This document shows positions 16,242 through 24,571 of a stretch of 64,000 nucleotides of DNA, one piece after another. The notes under the pieces were generated by a model. It worked only from the letters and a program-made list of their open reading frames with translations. It was not told the DNA's origin and searched no databases. Source of the DNA: Puerhibacterium puerhi. GTDB lineage: Bacteria; Actinomycetota; Actinomycetes; Actinomycetales; Cellulomonadaceae. How positions within the stretch are numbered: the stretch's first letter is position 1; every line of letters starts with the position of its first letter. The stretch lies in contig NZ_WUWN01000001.1 of NCBI RefSeq assembly GCF_009846865.1, positions 62,001 to 126,000 on the forward strand. The letters are read 5' to 3'. The position numbers and the translations under genes are program-made.

Positions 16242-17130
16242 TGATGCCGCCGTAACCCATGGAGCCCGGGCCGCCCGCCATCGCCTCGAGGCGGCGGATG
16301 CGCTCGTCCATCGGCGGGTGCGTCGAGAACAGCCGCGCCAGCCCCGCGCCGCGGAAGGGGTTGGCGAGCATGAGGTGGGAGACGTTCTCCAGCTCGCGGG
16401 TCTGCGGCAGCGGCGCCGCGGCGGTGCCCGCCTCGAGCTTGCGCAGCGCGCTCGCCAGGGCCATCGGGTCGCCGGTGAGGCGGGCGCCGTCCTCGTCGGC
16501 GTCGAACTCGCGGGTGCGCGAGATGGCCAGCTGGATGAGCGTGGCCGCGATCGGCGCGAGGATCACCATCGCGAGGGCGGCCAGCGGGTTGCCGTTGCCC
16601 TCGCGGCGGTCGCCGCCGCCGAAGAACATGAGGAACTGCGCGAGCGAGGTGATGACGCCCGCGAGGGCCGAGGCGACCGAGGAGGTGAGGATGTCGCGGT
16701 TGTAGACGTGCATCAGCTCGTGCCCCAGCACGCCGCGCAGCTCCCGCTCGTTCAGGATCTGCAGGATGCCCTCGGTGCAGCACACCGCCGCGTTCTTGGG
16801 GTTGCGGCCGGTGGCGAAGGCGTTCGGGGCCCGGGTGGGCGAGATGTACAGCCGCGGCATCGGCTGGCGCGCGGCCGTGGACAGCTCGCGCACGATCCGG
16901 TACATCTCCGGCGCCTCGAGCTCCGTGACGGGGTAGGCGTGCATGGCGCGGATGGCGATCTTGTCGGAGTTCCAGTACCCGACGAACGTCATGACCAGGC
17001 CGATCATCGTGAACAGCCACAGGAAGCGCCCGGTGCCGCCGCCCACGACCCAGCCGAGGCCCAGGACCACGGCCCACATGACGCCGAACAGCGCCGCCGT
17101 CTTGAGCCCGTTGAAGTGCTTGTGGCCCAT
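16231..17130 (-). CDS. htpX: Zinc metalloprotease HtpX
   Basis: Inner-membrane M48 protease that degrades damaged membrane proteins. The 299-residue protein has N-terminal helices (about 12-52), the zinc motif HELMH at 137-141, and the third ligand region [16 protein letters not shown]. Two further hydrophobic helices follow the HELMH segment. Start at [10 protein letters not shown] because it is preceded by GGAAAGGACAGGG and matches the family N terminus; an upstream in-frame ATG lacks this. Confidence 0.93.
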   Translation of the reverse strand: MGHKHFNGLKTAALFGVMWAVVLGLGWVVGGGTGRFLWLFTMIGLVMTFVGYWNSDKIAIRAMHAYPVTELEAPEMYRIVRELSTAARQPMPRLYISPTRAPNAFATGRNPKNAAVCCTEGILQILNERELRGVLGHELMHVYNRDILTSSVASALAGVITSLAQFLMFFGGGDRREGNGNPLAALAMVILAPIAATLIQLAISRTREFDADEDGARLTGDPMALASALRKLEAGTAAAPLPQTRELENVSHLMLANPFRGAGLARLFSTHPPMDERIRRLEAMAGGPGSMGYGGITRY

Positions 17131-17218
17131 CCCTGTCCTTTCCCGATCCTGCAGACCTGCGGTCCGCCGGCCCGGTCGTCGTGCCGGCACCGGAACCGGT
17201 CCTGCCCCAGCAACGCGC

Positions 17219-17254
17219 CGGGCCCGGTGACGGTTCCCACCGTCACCGGGCCCG
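17219..17254 (-). terminator. 15-bp hairpin terminator after the ferredoxin reductase
   Basis: CGGGCCCGGTGACGG pairs perfectly with CCGTCACCGGGCCCG round a 6-nt loop, 15 bp beyond the stop of the reductase gene. No U-tract. Confidence 0.75.
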
Positions 17255-17268
17255 TACGCTCCGCCGGC

Positions 17269-18678
17269 TCAGCGCGGGAGGCGCCCCCTGGCGATCTGGA
17301 GCATCTCCTCGCGCGGCACGACCTTGACACGCTCGCGCCCGTGCGGCTCGCCGAGCGACTTCTCGTGCGCGTCCAGGAGCTCGAAGTCTGCCCACTGGAC
17401 GGGCTCGACGCCGCGCTCGACGAGGAAGTCGAGCACCGCCTGCGGGTCCGCGTGGGTGGCCGTGCGGCCGCCCGCGAGGTCACCGCTCGCGACGTCGCCG
17501 CCGTCGCCGACGCCCGTGACGTCCTCGACCAGGTGGCGGATCGTCTCGGAGGCGTCCGACTTGGTGTGGCCGATGAGGCCGACCGGGCCGCGCTTGATCC
17601 AGCCCGTGGTGTACACGCCGTCAAGGTGCTGGCCGTCGATGTCGACCACGCGGCCCTCGCGGTTGGCGATGACGCCCTTGGCCTCGTCGAACGGGATCTC
17701 GGGCAGCGGCGAGCCGAAGTACCCGACCGCCCGGTAGACCGCCTGCACGGGCCACTCGTGGAACTCCCCGGTGCCCTTGACGGTCCCGTCGCCCTGCAGC
17801 GCGGTGCGCTCGGTGCGCAGCGCCTCGACCTTGCCGTCGCCGAGCACGGCGTCGGGCCGGTGCAGGAAGTGCAGGTGGATGCGGCGCGACGCGGTCTGCG
17901 TCGAGGGGTCCACGAGCGTCCAGTCCGTGAGGGTCTTGACGACCTGCTTGGTCTGGTTCGAGGACTCGATCGCGGCCATCGAGCCCTCGTCGAAGTCGAA
18001 GTCCTCGGGGTAGACGACGATGTCGACGTCCGGCACGTGGCCCAGCTCGCGCAGCTCCAGCGGCGAGAACTTCACCTGGGCCGGGCCGCGGCGGGCGAAC
18101 ACGTGCACGTCGGTGACGGGCGAGGCCTTGAGGCCCTCGTAGACGTTGGCCGGGATCTCGGTCGGCAGCAGGTCGTCCGGGTGCTTGGCGAGCATGCGCG
18201 CGACGTCGAGGGCCACGTTGCCGGCGCCCAGCACCGCGATCTCCTTGGCCTCGAGCGGCCACGTGCGGGGCACGTCCGGGTGCCCGTCGTACCAGGAGAC
18301 GAAGTCGGCCGCGCCGTAGGAGCCGGGCAGGTCGATGCCCGGCACCGTCAGCGCCGCGTCCTTGATCGCGCCGGTGGCGAAGATCACCGCGTCGTAGAAC
18401 TGCCGCAGGTCGTCGAGCTTGACGTCCACGCCGTAGTCGACGTTGGCCAGGAGGCGCACGTCGCCGCGGGACAGCACCTTGTGCAGCGCCACGATGATCT
18501 GCTTGATGCGCGGGTGGTCCGGCGCGACGCCGTACCGCACCAGGCCGAACGGGGCGGGCAGGCGCTCGAGCAGGTCGATCGAGACGTCGAGGTCGGTCTT
18601 GGACAGGATGTCCGCGGCGTAGATGCCGGCGGGGCCTGCGCCGACGATGGCGACGCGCAGGGGGCGGGTGCTGGTCAC
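17269..18678 (-). CDS. fprA: NADPH:ferredoxin reductase, FprA/adrenodoxin-reductase type
   Basis: FAD enzyme passing electrons from NADPH to ferredoxin (or the reverse). The 469-residue protein has the FAD Rossmann motif GAGPAGIYAADIL at the N terminus and PAPFGLVRYGVAPDHP. The NADP motif is GAGNVALDVARML and the C-terminal FAD contact is TTGWIKRGPVGLIGHTK. These are the FprA/adrenodoxin reductase signatures. Start is GTG. The promoter holds a likely DtxR/IdeR iron box, so synthesis should rise under iron limitation, as expected for a reductase serving Fe-S or haem-iron chemistry. Confidence 0.93.
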   Translation of the reverse strand: MTSTRPLRVAIVGAGPAGIYAADILSKTDLDVSIDLLERLPAPFGLVRYGVAPDHPRIKQIIVALHKVLSRGDVRLLANVDYGVDVKLDDLRQFYDAVIFATGAIKDAALTVPGIDLPGSYGAADFVSWYDGHPDVPRTWPLEAKEIAVLGAGNVALDVARMLAKHPDDLLPTEIPANVYEGLKASPVTDVHVFARRGPAQVKFSPLELRELGHVPDVDIVVYPEDFDFDEGSMAAIESSNQTKQVVKTLTDWTLVDPSTQTASRRIHLHFLHRPDAVLGDGKVEALRTERTALQGDGTVKGTGEFHEWPVQAVYRAVGYFGSPLPEIPFDEAKGVIANREGRVVDIDGQHLDGVYTTGWIKRGPVGLIGHTKSDASETIRHLVEDVTGVGDGGDVASGDLAGGRTATHADPQAVLDFLVERGVEPVQWADFELLDAHEKSLGEPHGRERVKVVPREEMLQIARGRLPR

Positions 18679-18726
18679 AGCGGAAGGTGCCTTCCGGTTC
18701 GCGGTTCGTTGGCTTGCTCGGCCTCG

Positions 18727-18732
18727 ATTCTA
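18727..18732 (-). promoter_or_regulatory. -10 element of the ferredoxin reductase promoter
   Basis: TAGAAT on the minus strand, 49 bp before the GTG start, fits a sigma-70-type -10. The iron box lies just upstream and would cover the -35 position. Confidence 0.5.
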
Positions 18733-18735
18733 CGG

Positions 18736-18759
18736 CCGGGTGAGGCATGCCTTACCCGG
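18736..18759. promoter_or_regulatory. Candidate DtxR/IdeR iron box
   Basis: The 24-bp dyad CCGGGTGAGGCA/TGCCTTACCCGG has 11 of 12 pairs. Its core TGAGGCATGCCTTACC matches the IdeR/DtxR consensus TTAGGTTAGGCTAACC at 11 of 16 positions, including the AGG...CT.ACC contacts. It sits immediately upstream of a -10 for the minus-strand reductase and between two divergent genes, so an iron-bound repressor here could control both. Confidence 0.6.
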
Positions 18760-18836
18760 GTTCGCGCCGAGCGCACGATCTCCACACGAGGTCCCTCCCA
18801 GATGCCTCGGGCATCGATCGGTGATGGGCTCGTGGC

Positions 18837-19829
18837 ATGACCAGTCTCGGCACCCGCGGCGGAAGAAGCGACCCCTCCCTCCGGCACGGCGGTCGGCACG
18901 GCGGTCGGCACGGTGTCCGGTCCGGCGACCCGCGCGACGCACGTCGGGGCGCCCGTCCCCGCGCCGCGGCCCGGGCCCGCCTCGCGGCGGCGCTCACCGC
19001 CGGCCTGGTGCTCGCGGCCACCGCCGCGTGCGCCGGCGGCGCGCCCCCGTCCGGCACCGCCTCCGACGCCGGCTCCGGCGCCGCACCGTCGGCCGGCGGC
19101 GCGTCGCCCACCTCGTCCGGCCCCGCTGCGGCCGCGCCGACGGGCGGGGCCGCCACCTCGCCCGGAGCCTCCCCCGCCTCCCCGCCGGCGTCGGCGGCCG
19201 CCGGCTGCCCCGCCACCGGCGGCGGGACGCCGCACGGCGCGGGCACGCACGAGGTCGCCGACGTCGACGGCGACGGCCGGGCCGACACCGCCTGGCTCAC
19301 CGGCGGCGCGGACCGTGCGGTGGGCATCACCACGGCGTCCGGGGCGACCTTCTCGGCGCCCGTCGAGTCGGCGTCCCCGGTCGCCGCGAGCGCCGTCGTC
19401 GCCACCGTGAGCACCGACGACGGCGGGGTGCCGATCGTGCTCGTGGACGTCGGGCGCGAGGTGCTGCTGTACTCGGCCGCCGGCTGCGCCCTCACCCCGA
19501 CGCAGGCCGCCACCGCCGACGGCCCGACCGGCGAGCCGTACACGTTCGACAAGGGGTTCACCGGCTACGGCACCGGCGTCGGCTGCTCCACGGTGGCCGG
19601 CCGCCTGCGGCTGGCCGGGCTGGACGCGGCGTCCGACGACGGCGAGACGTTCACGGTCACGCGGACGTTCGTCGAGCTCGGCGACGCCGGCGCGGTGGCG
19701 CGCAACGGCGAGACCCGGACCGTGGCGCGGGGCGCGGCGGCCGACGACCCCGTGGTGGCCACCGCCCAGGAGACGACCTGCGGCGACCTGGTCGCCGGCC
19801 GGGACGGGCCGACGGAGCCGCAGGGCTGA
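18837..19829 (+). CDS. Putative lipoprotein with FG-GAP-like segment
   Basis: Hypothetical exported protein, 330 residues. A basic N terminus with a GGRHGGRHG repeat precedes a hydrophobic signal (LAAALTAGLVLAATAAC), whose Cys could be lipidated although the lipobox is imperfect. A long Ala/Ser/Pro-rich spacer follows. The C-terminal part opens with HEVADVDGDGRADTAWL, resembling an FG-GAP/calcium-binding repeat. Function unknown. It diverges from the iron-regulated reductase and might share that iron box. The true start could be a later codon nearer the signal. Confidence 0.65.
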   Translation: MTSLGTRGGRSDPSLRHGGRHGGRHGVRSGDPRDARRGARPRAAARARLAAALTAGLVLAATAACAGGAPPSGTASDAGSGAAPSAGGASPTSSGPAAAAPTGGAATSPGASPASPPASAAAGCPATGGGTPHGAGTHEVADVDGDGRADTAWLTGGADRAVGITTASGATFSAPVESASPVAASAVVATVSTDDGGVPIVLVDVGREVLLYSAAGCALTPTQAATADGPTGEPYTFDKGFTGYGTGVGCSTVAGRLRLAGLDAASDDGETFTVTRTFVELGDAGAVARNGETRTVARGAAADDPVVATAQETTCGDLVAGRDGPTEPQG

Positions 19830-19921
19830 GGGCCGAGGGGCCCGCACCGCCCGCCCCCGCGGGCCGGTGGCGACGGGCGGGTATAGCGTGCCGCCGTCGC
19901 CAGCGCGAGGAGGTGCTGTCC

Positions 19922-21406
19922 ATGTCCGCGTCCACGCCACCGACCAGCGTGTTCCGGCGCAAGCCGATCGAGCAGATCGAGCCCGAGGACACCGGGGGCG
20001 GTCTCAGACGGACCCTCGGCCTGTGGCAGCTCACGGCCATCGGGGTCGGCGGCATCATCGGCGCGGGGATCTTCTCGCTGGCCGGGGCCGTGGCGAACGA
20101 GACCGCCGGGCCCGCCGTGGTGATCTCGTTCCTCATCGCCGGGATCGCGAGCGCCGCCGCCGCGTTCTCCTACGCCGAGTTCGCCGGGCTCATCCCGCGG
20201 GCCGGCTCCGCGTACACCTACGGCTATGCCGTGCTCGGCGAGCTGGTGGGCTGGTTCATCGGCTGGGACCTGCTGCTGGAGTACACAGCGATCGTCGCCG
20301 TCGTCGCCATCGGCATCTCGGGCTACTTCAACGACCTGCTCTCGTTCCTGCACGTCGAGCTGCCGCTGTGGATGTCCGGCGCGCCGGGCACGGAGACCGA
20401 GGGCGTGCCCGCCGGGTCGTACCGGGTGAACCTGTTCGCCGCGCTGCTGTGCCTGCTCATCGCCTGGGTGCTCAACCGCGGCATGCGCTCGGCCGCGCGC
20501 TTCGAGACGTCGCTGGTGTACCTCAAGGTCGCGATCGTCGCGCTGGTGATCGTCGTCGGCGCGTTCCACGTCCAGACCGGCAACTGGCAGGACTTCTTCC
20601 CCTACGGCCTCGGAGGCGCCTTCACCGGTGCGGCCACCGTCTTCTTCGCGGTGTTCGGCTACGACGCGATGTCCACCGCGGCCGAGGAGTCCCAGGACTC
20701 CCGCCGGCACATGCCCAAGGCGATCCTGTACTCGCTGGCGATCTCGATGGTGCTGTACGTGCTCGCCTGCATGGTCCTGACCGGCATGGTGACCTTCCGC
20801 GACATCGACACCGAGAGCGCGTTCTCCAGCGCCTTCGCCGACGTCGGTCTGCCCGCCCTCGGCGCGGTGATCGCCGTCGGCGCCATCCTCGGCATCCTCA
20901 CCGTGCTGTTCACATTCCTGCTCGGCGCCACCCGCGTCGGGTACTCCATGAGCCGCGACGGCCTGCTGCCGCGGTGGCTGTCGGGCACGCACCCCACGCG
21001 CCAGGTGCCCACCCGGATGACGTGGATCCTGGGCGGCGCGGCGGCGGTCATCGCCGGCTTCCTGCCCATCGGCGAGGCGGCCGAGCTGACGAACATCGGC
21101 ATCCTGCTGGCGTTCGTGGTGGTGTGCATCGCGGTGATCGTCCTGCGCTACCGCCGCCCGGACCTGCCCCGGTCGTTCCGCTGCCCCGGGGTGCCGTTCG
21201 TCCCGGCGATCGGCGTGGTGTTCTCGCTGTGGCTCATCACGTTCCTGGACCCGGTCACGTGGCTGCGGTTCGCGGCCTGGTTCGCCATCGGCATGGTCAT
21301 CTACTTCGCCTACTCCCGGCGCCACTCCCGGCTGGCCCAACCGGCCGGAGCCCGGGACGACGGCCCTGTGGACGACGGCGGGCGGCCGGGGCCCGGCGCC
21401 GCCTAG
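19922..21406 (+). CDS. APC-superfamily amino acid permease (cationic amino acid transporter type)
   Basis: Twelve-helix permease of 494 residues. The N terminus FRRKPIEQIE...LRRTLGLWQLTAIGVGGIIG carries the GxG(I)IGAGIF substrate-site motif of APC/LeuT-fold proteins. Sequence matches the CAT (YfnA-like) subgroup (AFFSYAEF-like FSYAEFAGLIPRAGSAYTYG). Substrate likely an amino acid. ATG preceded by AGGAGGT. Confidence 0.9.
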   Translation: MSASTPPTSVFRRKPIEQIEPEDTGGGLRRTLGLWQLTAIGVGGIIGAGIFSLAGAVANETAGPAVVISFLIAGIASAAAAFSYAEFAGLIPRAGSAYTYGYAVLGELVGWFIGWDLLLEYTAIVAVVAIGISGYFNDLLSFLHVELPLWMSGAPGTETEGVPAGSYRVNLFAALLCLLIAWVLNRGMRSAARFETSLVYLKVAIVALVIVVGAFHVQTGNWQDFFPYGLGGAFTGAATVFFAVFGYDAMSTAAEESQDSRRHMPKAILYSLAISMVLYVLACMVLTGMVTFRDIDTESAFSSAFADVGLPALGAVIAVGAILGILTVLFTFLLGATRVGYSMSRDGLLPRWLSGTHPTRQVPTRMTWILGGAAAVIAGFLPIGEAAELTNIGILLAFVVVCIAVIVLRYRRPDLPRSFRCPGVPFVPAIGVVFSLWLITFLDPVTWLRFAAWFAIGMVIYFAYSRRHSRLAQPAGARDDGPVDDGGRPGPGAA

Positions 21407-21407
21407 C

Positions 21408-22016
21408 ATGCGAGGCGTGCCCGCTGCCGCGTCGAGGACCCACACCGGCCTTCCGCGCCGGCTGCGCGCCGAGCTGGCGCCGCACCGACGCGCCGTCGCG
21501 CTGCTCGCACCGCCCGCCGCGGGATGGGCGGTCTGGGCGAGCGGCCCGTCATGGGCCACGCCGGCGTTCGTCGTCGCCGCGGTGGCCGGTGCGGCGCTCG
21601 GCGTCGTCGACGCCCGCACGCACCGCCTGCCCGACGCCGTGACGCTGCCCGCCGTGGCGGCCGCGGCCCTGCTGCTGGGCCTCGCCGGCGCGGCGAGCGA
21701 CGACGACGGCAGGCTCCTGCGGTCCGTCGCCGCCGCAGCCGTGCTCGGCGGTGCCTACCTGCTGCTGCACCTGGTGAACCGGCGCGGGCTGGGCCTGGGC
21801 GACGTCAAGCTCGCCGTGCTGCTCGGCCTGCCCGCCGGGTGGGCGGGCTGGGACGCGGTGTGGTGGACGGGCGTGCTGCCGTTCCTGCTCGGCGGGCTCG
21901 CCGCGCTCGCGCTGGTGATGACGCGGCGCGCGACGCGGCACACCGCGCTCGCGTTCGGACCGTGGATGCTGGCCGGCGCGGCGGCGGCGCTGAGCCTCGC
22001 GCGGCTCGCGGGCTGA
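21408..22016 (+). CDS. Prepilin peptidase (A24 family), orphan
   Basis: Membrane aspartyl protease of 202 residues with the two A24 Asp motifs (VVDARTHRLPD and GLGLGDVKLA) and about six helices. It lacks the N-terminal Cys-rich methylase domain of PilD, like TadV/FlaK-type enzymes. Such enzymes cleave type IV/Tad prepilin leaders, but no pilin or pilus gene lies in this window. It begins 2 bp after the permease stop; a GTG at 21417 is an alternative start. Confidence 0.88.
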   Translation: MRGVPAAASRTHTGLPRRLRAELAPHRRAVALLAPPAAGWAVWASGPSWATPAFVVAAVAGAALGVVDARTHRLPDAVTLPAVAAAALLLGLAGAASDDDGRLLRSVAAAAVLGGAYLLLHLVNRRGLGLGDVKLAVLLGLPAGWAGWDAVWWTGVLPFLLGGLAALALVMTRRATRHTALAFGPWMLAGAAAALSLARLAG

Positions 22017-22586
22017 GGGCCGCAGGGCCACCTGGACCGCCACGGTGTCCGTCCCCTCGATGCCGCGGAAGACCGCCGCGAGGGTCGCCGTCTGACCACC
22101 GGCGAGCCGGCGCACGGCACGCCCGTCGTCTCCGACGCCCGGCAGGTAGACCGCCTTTGCCTCCAGGTCGAGCAGGCGGATCGCGCCGCCCTGCGCGGCC
22201 CGGTCCGGCAGCACCTCGCCGTCCAGCAGCCCCGCCAGGAGCAGGCCGCCGTCCTCGTCGGGCGACGACGCCGGGCGCAGGTCGAGCGTCAGGACCACGT
22301 GGCCGGCCGACCGCACCAGCGGGTGGACGTCCACGTCCAGCTCTCCGCCGCCGGCGGTCAGGGACAGGGTCTCCACCACCGCCTCCGGGTCGGCCGCGGT
22401 GCTGGGACCCGCGCCGCGGTCGCCCGCGGTGGTGCCCGCTGAGGACGGCGGCTCCCCCGTCCCTTCGCCGCCCGCGGTGCACCCGCCGAGCAGCAGCGCA
22501 CCCACCGCCTCTCCCGCGGCGAGCGTCCGGGCGGCCCGCGCCGCGCAGCAGCGGGGCGTGCAGAAGTGGGGACGGCGACCGAACAC
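22014..22586 (-). pseudogene. Truncated lipoprotein gene abutting the prepilin peptidase
   Basis: From a GTG at 22586 a GC3-rich frame encodes a short signal with lipobox LGGC and a Ser/Thr-rich linker. A beta-rich domain follows (VVETLSLTAGGGELDVDVHP, ... GGQTATLAAVFRGIEGTDTVAVQVAL). Such domains sit at the N terminus of longer actinobacterial lipoproteins, some with OmpA-like C termini. Here coding character ends exactly where the convergent prepilin peptidase stops. The frame then runs without a stop through its antisense to 21549. The start also overlaps the base of the WXG100 terminator. I read it as a 3'-truncated relic; a short functional protein reading into the neighbour is possible. 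Confidence 0.5.
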
Positions 22587-22587
22587 A

Positions 22588-22625
22588 GCGGGGCGGTGCC
22601 AGGCCCGAGCCCGGCACCGCCCCGC
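22588..22625 (-). terminator. 13-bp hairpin terminator after the WXG100 gene
   Basis: GCGGGGCGGTGCC and GGCACCGCCCCGC form a perfect 13-bp stem round a 12-nt loop, 15 bp past the WXG100 stop on the minus strand. It marks the 3' end of the secretion-like locus. Confidence 0.75.
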
Positions 22626-22639
22626 GGTGTGCAGCGGCG

Positions 22640-22936
22640 TCAGCCGCGGATGCCCTGCGCCAGCTGGGAGTCGACGTCCTGCAGCGTCGTGGCGGCCTGC
22701 TTGAGGAACTGCGACATGCCCTCGAGACCGGCGATGGTCTGCTTGGCGCCGTTGGTGAAGTCGTCGTAGGACTGCTGGAACGCGCCCGACGCGGCGTCGG
22801 TCTGGAAGCCGGAGGCCACCAGGTTGTTCACCTGGGTCTGCAGCATGTTGAGCGTGTCCTCGAGCTGGGCCTGACCCTGCGTGAGCTGGTCAGCGGTGGA
22901 GTTGAGCTCCTCGTAGGTCACGTTCATGTTCGCCAT
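22640..22936 (-). CDS. WXG100-family protein (EsxA-like)
   Basis: Small helical-hairpin protein of 98 residues, the class of substrate exported by type VII secretion. It has two predicted helices flanking a central turn near residue 43. The turn reads SGF rather than WXG, so the signature Trp is absent. The helices are otherwise typical (LNSTADQLTQGQAQLEDTLNMLQTQVNNL...). Start MANMNVTYEEL follows GGAGGA; MNVTY is an alternative. It is the last gene of the locus, with its own upstream palindrome and terminator, so it can be expressed separately and abundantly. Confidence 0.88.
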   Translation of the reverse strand: MANMNVTYEELNSTADQLTQGQAQLEDTLNMLQTQVNNLVASGFQTDAASGAFQQSYDDFTNGAKQTIAGLEGMSQFLKQAATTLQDVDSQLAQGIRG

Positions 22937-22989
22937 GTCAGGATTCCTCCCTCGTTGGGCCGGCCCCCTCGGCCGTACCGCCTGCCAGC

Positions 22990-22995
22990 ACAGTA
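22990..22995 (-). promoter_or_regulatory. Possible -10 of the WXG100 promoter
   Basis: TACTGT on the minus strand, 23 bp beyond the inner edge of the upstream palindrome and 53 bp before the start codon. Spacing resembles that at the second palindrome. Confidence 0.35.
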
Positions 22996-23018
22996 GAGGA
23001 GGCGCGCTGCCCAGGTCG

Positions 23019-23036
23019 ATGGGGAGGAGTCCCCAT
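23019..23036. promoter_or_regulatory. Locus-specific palindrome, copy 1 (ATGGGGA-N4-TCCCCAT)
   Basis: Perfect 7-bp arms with spacer GGAG, about 90 bp upstream of the WXG100 start. The same arms and spacer length recur upstream of two other genes of the locus, suggesting a shared regulator. Confidence 0.6.
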
Positions 23037-23093
23037 GGGTGCCCGGGGCACCGGCTACGGTGCCGCCCCGTCGACCCCCTGCGCCCGTCGACG

Positions 23094-23921
23094 TCAGCGC
23101 TCGCCGGCGCGGCGATCGCGCGCCCGCCGCAGCTCCTCGAGCCGCTCGCGGCGCTCGACCGCGGACATGTCGCCGACGCGTCGTTCCGGGCGGCTGCGCC
23201 GCACCGCGGCCCCGCGCCGGGCGAACGTCGGGTCGTACCGGGCGCGCCACTCCTCGCGGAGCCTCACCACCGTCAGGGCCACGAGCGCGGCACCCACGAG
23301 CGCGAGGACGACGCGCAGCACGGGCGGGGCGTCGGCGGCGACCACGACGACGTACAGGAGCCAGGCCAGGCCCGCAGGGATCGCCCAGCCGATCTCGCGC
23401 CACCGCGGCGTCCAGCCCATCCAGTAGAACCGCATGAGCAGGTCGGTGAAGCGTGACCGGTGCACCGGCTGCAGCGACAGCGCCACGTTGGTCGCGGTGA
23501 TGCCGAAGGTCTGCCCCCGACCGGCCCCCGTCGTGTACGACAGCGCGTCGCCGGCGAAGCGGGGGCGCAGCGACCGCACGAAGTGGACCCACGCCAGCGC
23601 AGCCAGGGGCCACGAGGCGCACGGCAGCATCCACAGGACCGCGGAACCCCACAGGAGGGAGAGCAGCGGGACCGCGAGGACGAACGCGACCATCTCCGAG
23701 GGCTGGGAGACGAGGCTCTGCCACTGCTCGCCGAGCGTCAGCTCCCCGTCGAGGAGCGCGTAGAGGAGGAAGCCCGGGCCGAGCGCGAAGAACACGAGCC
23801 CCATCGCGCTCCAGAAGATCGCCAGGAACAGGTACGCGAGCGGACGCAGCGCCAGCTGGGCGCGGCTCCGCGGGCGCACGGCAGGGGCGGTGTCCGACCG
23901 GGGCAGATCCTCCACGGTCAC
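23094..23921 (-). CDS. Membrane protein of the secretion-like locus
   Basis: Unrecognised 275-residue protein with about five hydrophobic helices in two groups (about 27-60 and 75-115, then 185-225). A basic, Arg-rich C-terminal tail follows (RRERLEELRRARDRRAGER). Starts at GTG overlapping the stop of the upstream gene by 4 bp. Its position after a candidate effector and two soluble accessory genes would suit a membrane immunity or anchoring protein, but nothing in the sequence proves a function. Confidence 0.75.
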   Translation of the reverse strand: MTVEDLPRSDTAPAVRPRSRAQLALRPLAYLFLAIFWSAMGLVFFALGPGFLLYALLDGELTLGEQWQSLVSQPSEMVAFVLAVPLLSLLWGSAVLWMLPCASWPLAALAWVHFVRSLRPRFAGDALSYTTGAGRGQTFGITATNVALSLQPVHRSRFTDLLMRFYWMGWTPRWREIGWAIPAGLAWLLYVVVVAADAPPVLRVVLALVGAALVALTVVRLREEWRARYDPTFARRGAAVRRSRPERRVGDMSAVERRERLEELRRARDRRAGER

Positions 23922-24571
23922 CGGACGCTACCAGCCGCGGCCGCCTCGGCCGCCGCCGGGCCGTGGCCGGCCCCCGGCCCGTCCGTGAACGTCACCGAGT
24001 CGATGATCTCGTCGAACAGCGTGGCGAACGGCTCGGCGGCCGGGATGTTCGGCACGTTGACCCGCGCCATCAGCAAGCGCGAGCGGTCCGGGTACGGGAC
24101 GTGGTACTCCAGGCGCATCGTCACGAGCTCCTGCCCGGAGTCCGTCGTCGCGCGGGTCATCTCGACGCCGCGCGCCACGGGCCCGTTCCGCTGCGGCGCG
24201 ACCTCCGCCGCCGGGTACGCCTCGCGGAGCGCCTGGGCCACGTCGCCCCGCTCGAGCGTCGCGCGCGCCGCGTCGGGCCACCCCTCGTCGAACACGACGA
24301 TCGCCGCCGGGAACGGCACGCCCGGCAGGAGCTCCAGCGACATCAGGTACGTGTGCGCGCCGAGAGCGGCCGCGTCCGCGGCGTTGCGGGTCAGCTCCGT
24401 GGCCGCCTCGCGGCGGGCGCGCGCCAGCCGGTCCGCGCGGCCGACCTGACGTCGGACGAACTGCTTGACGAAGCGTGCGGTGACCTCGGCGTCGTCCAGC
24501 GGGACGTTGGCCCACGTCCCCGGCAGGACGAACCGGAGCCGCCCGCCGGCGGCACCCACCGCGCGCGTCAC
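23918..24571 (-). CDS. Accessory protein of the secretion-like locus (possible PsbP/Mog1-like fold)
   Basis: Soluble 217-residue protein, not recognised by family. It opens with RLRFVLPGTWANVPLDD and ends with EPFATLFDEIIDSVTFTDG, a beginning and end typical of PsbP/Mog1/LpqN-like domains; this is a weak structural inference. GTG start overlaps the upstream gene's stop by 4 bp and its own stop overlaps the next start. Length and layout are close to the protein encoded just upstream, so the two may be diverged paralogues. Confidence 0.7.
   Translation of the reverse strand: MTRAVGAAGGRLRFVLPGTWANVPLDDAEVTARFVKQFVRRQVGRADRLARARREAATELTRNAADAAALGAHTYLMSLELLPGVPFPAAIVVFDEGWPDAARATLERGDVAQALREAYPAAEVAPQRNGPVARGVEMTRATTDSGQELVTMRLEYHVPYPDRSRLLMARVNVPNIPAAEPFATLFDEIIDSVTFTDGPGAGHGPAAAEAAAAGSVR

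Noticed and set aside
21549-22013. C-terminal half of the lipoprotein antisense to the prepilin peptidase
   Set aside because: Its translation is Gln/Arg/His-rich and lacks coding character; the opposite strand encodes both A24 Asp motifs.
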